From the NCBI RefSeq assembly GCF_040782645.1, contig NZ_CP160403.1:1612001-1676000 (forward strand): 64,000 bases of DNA, written 5' to 3'. Of this stretch, positions 63,382-64,000 are shown piece after piece. This stretch comes from Streptomyces sp. HUAS ZL42 (GTDB lineage: Bacteria > Actinomycetota > Actinomycetes > Streptomycetales > Streptomycetaceae). The notes beneath the pieces were generated by a model. It was not told the origin of the DNA, made no database searches, and saw nothing but the letters and a program-made list of their open reading frames with translations. Positions within the stretch are counted from its first letter, which is position 1. Each line of letters starts with the position of its first letter. A program made the position numbers and the translations under genes.

Positions 63382-64000
63382 CAGCATCGGCCTCCCTCGG
63401 TGCGCAGCTTCTCCTCCCCGACCGCCCCGTCGCAGGAGGTCCCGGACCCCTCCCAGGCGGCGGACAGGAGGTACCACGGCGTGCGGGCGACGAAGAGAAT
63501 CACGGTGACCGGGGTGATGTGCGCGAGGAGCTTCGCGTCCATCGCGACCCGGCGCGGGACCATGACCTCGAGGTAGTACCGCTCGGGATCCGGACTGCCG
63601 TCGAACACCACCGCGTCGGAGCGCGAACGGAGTTGGCACGGTCCGGTGAGCCCGGGGCGGTGGCGGAACACCCAGTGGCACTCCGGCGGATAGCGGTGGG
63701 CCAGTTCGACGGCCTCCGGACGCGGACCCACCAGGGTCATGTCCCCGCGCAGGACGTTGAACAGTTGCGGCAGTTCGTCAAGGCCGAAGCGCCTGAGCTG
63801 CCGTCCCGTGCCGGTCACGCGCGGATCGGAGGTGCCGGTGAGCCCGGGACCCGCGGCGTCCTGCCGCATGGTGCGGAACTTGTAGAGAGTGAACTCCTGC
63901 GCGCCCTCACCCATGCGCCGCTGGCGGAAGATCGTCGGCCGACCGCTCGTGGCGCGCACCAGGACAGCGAGAAACAGCAGCAGGGGCGACAGCAGGACGA
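63381..64000 (-). CDS. Undecaprenyl-phosphate sugar phosphotransferase, partial
   Basis: Only the C-terminal part is in the window; the frame stays open to the right edge. It ends a transmembrane helix (LLSPLLLFLAVLVR) and continues with the polyisoprenyl-phosphate hexose-1-phosphate transferase core: PTIFRQRRMG, LYKFRTMRQDA, GLDELPQLFNVLRGDMTLVG and PRPEAVELAHRY. This enzyme family (WbaP/WcaJ type) starts the repeat unit by loading a sugar phosphate on undecaprenyl phosphate. About 40 residues follow the usual core end. It overlaps the epimerase gene by TGATG. Confidence 0.92.
   Translation of the reverse strand, partial: VLLSPLLLFLAVLVRATSGRPTIFRQRRMGEGAQEFTLYKFRTMRQDAAGPGLTGTSDPRVTGTGRQLRRFGLDELPQLFNVLRGDMTLVGPRPEAVELAHRYPPECHWVFRHRPGLTGPCQLRSRSDAVVFDGSPDPERYYLEVMVPRRVAMDAKLLAHITPVTVILFVARTPWYLLSAAWEGSGTSCDGAVGEEKLRTEGGRC

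Overview
The window reads as a piece of a Streptomyces (or very close actinomycete) chromosome. GC is very high with strong third-position GC, GTG and TTG starts are common, genes are chained by ATGA/GTGA/TGATG overlaps, one tRNA-Pro gene is present, and three short repeats look like repeats I remember from Streptomyces genomes. Both ends are cut; the last gene runs off the right edge. No gene-free stretch exceeds about 300 bp. The TTA/TAA trinucleotides I checked inside genes were all out of frame, so no bldA-dependent gene was seen.

Layout. 0.1-7.2 kb: small hypothetical and membrane proteins, a 14-TM drug-efflux type MFS protein and a large LAL/MalT-type LuxR regulator. 7.4-18.5 kb: polysaccharide locus A, with an ATP-grasp ligase, a divergent FAD oxidoreductase and GH16 lipoprotein, and a minus-strand chain of GT-C membrane enzyme, small membrane protein, three GT2 glycosyltransferases, a flippase and a polysaccharide deacetylase. 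18.6-21 kb: tRNA-Pro with its terminator, then an MFS efflux gene divergent from a TetR gene over two palindromes. 21-24.2 kb: GH15 trehalase/glucoamylase-like enzyme and a quinone-oxidoreductase-like MDR protein. 24.3-28.9 kb: an aromatic meta-cleavage operon (GntR, GalB-, GalC- and GalD-like enzymes, a VOC extradiol dioxygenase, and the wreck of an MFS transporter). 29-44 kb: sugar/cyclitol catabolism, with two LacI regulators, four Gfo/Idh/MocA dehydrogenases, a PhyH-type dioxygenase, an SDR, a serine hydrolase, an IolE-like isomerase and an RbsABC-like importer. 44-50.2 kb: divergent myo-inositol genes iolC, aldolase, iolD, mmsA/iolA and a GntR regulator. 50.3-64 kb: polysaccharide locus B, with galE, a membrane PAS-GGDEF-EAL protein, a GH15 homologue, rmlA-like, UDP-xylose synthase-like, UDP-glucose dehydrogenase, GT4, methyltransferase, epimerase and an undecaprenyl-phosphate sugar transferase.

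How it fits together. Loci A and B are separated by about 32 kb of catabolic genes but look like parts of one exopolysaccharide system. Locus B makes nucleotide sugars (UDP-Gal, UDP-GlcA, UDP-Xyl, dTDP-Glc) and the initiating transferase; locus A holds most glycosyltransferases, the flippase and the tailoring enzymes. The strongest new signal is a 17-bp motif (TACATCGTAAGCGTACG and variants) that sits 25-26 nt before the start codon of one gene in locus A and two in locus B, and that I saw nowhere else. It would tie both loci to one regulator or promoter class, and one of the transcripts carries an intact c-di-GMP synthase/phosphodiesterase.

Damage. The inositol region has two single-base frameshifts (importer ATPase near 41445, aldolase near 45563), both in G/C runs, so sequencing error is a real alternative. 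No iolB is visible. The aromatic transporter is clearly broken. The locus B GH15 enzyme has Gln where the family's catalytic acid Glu is expected.
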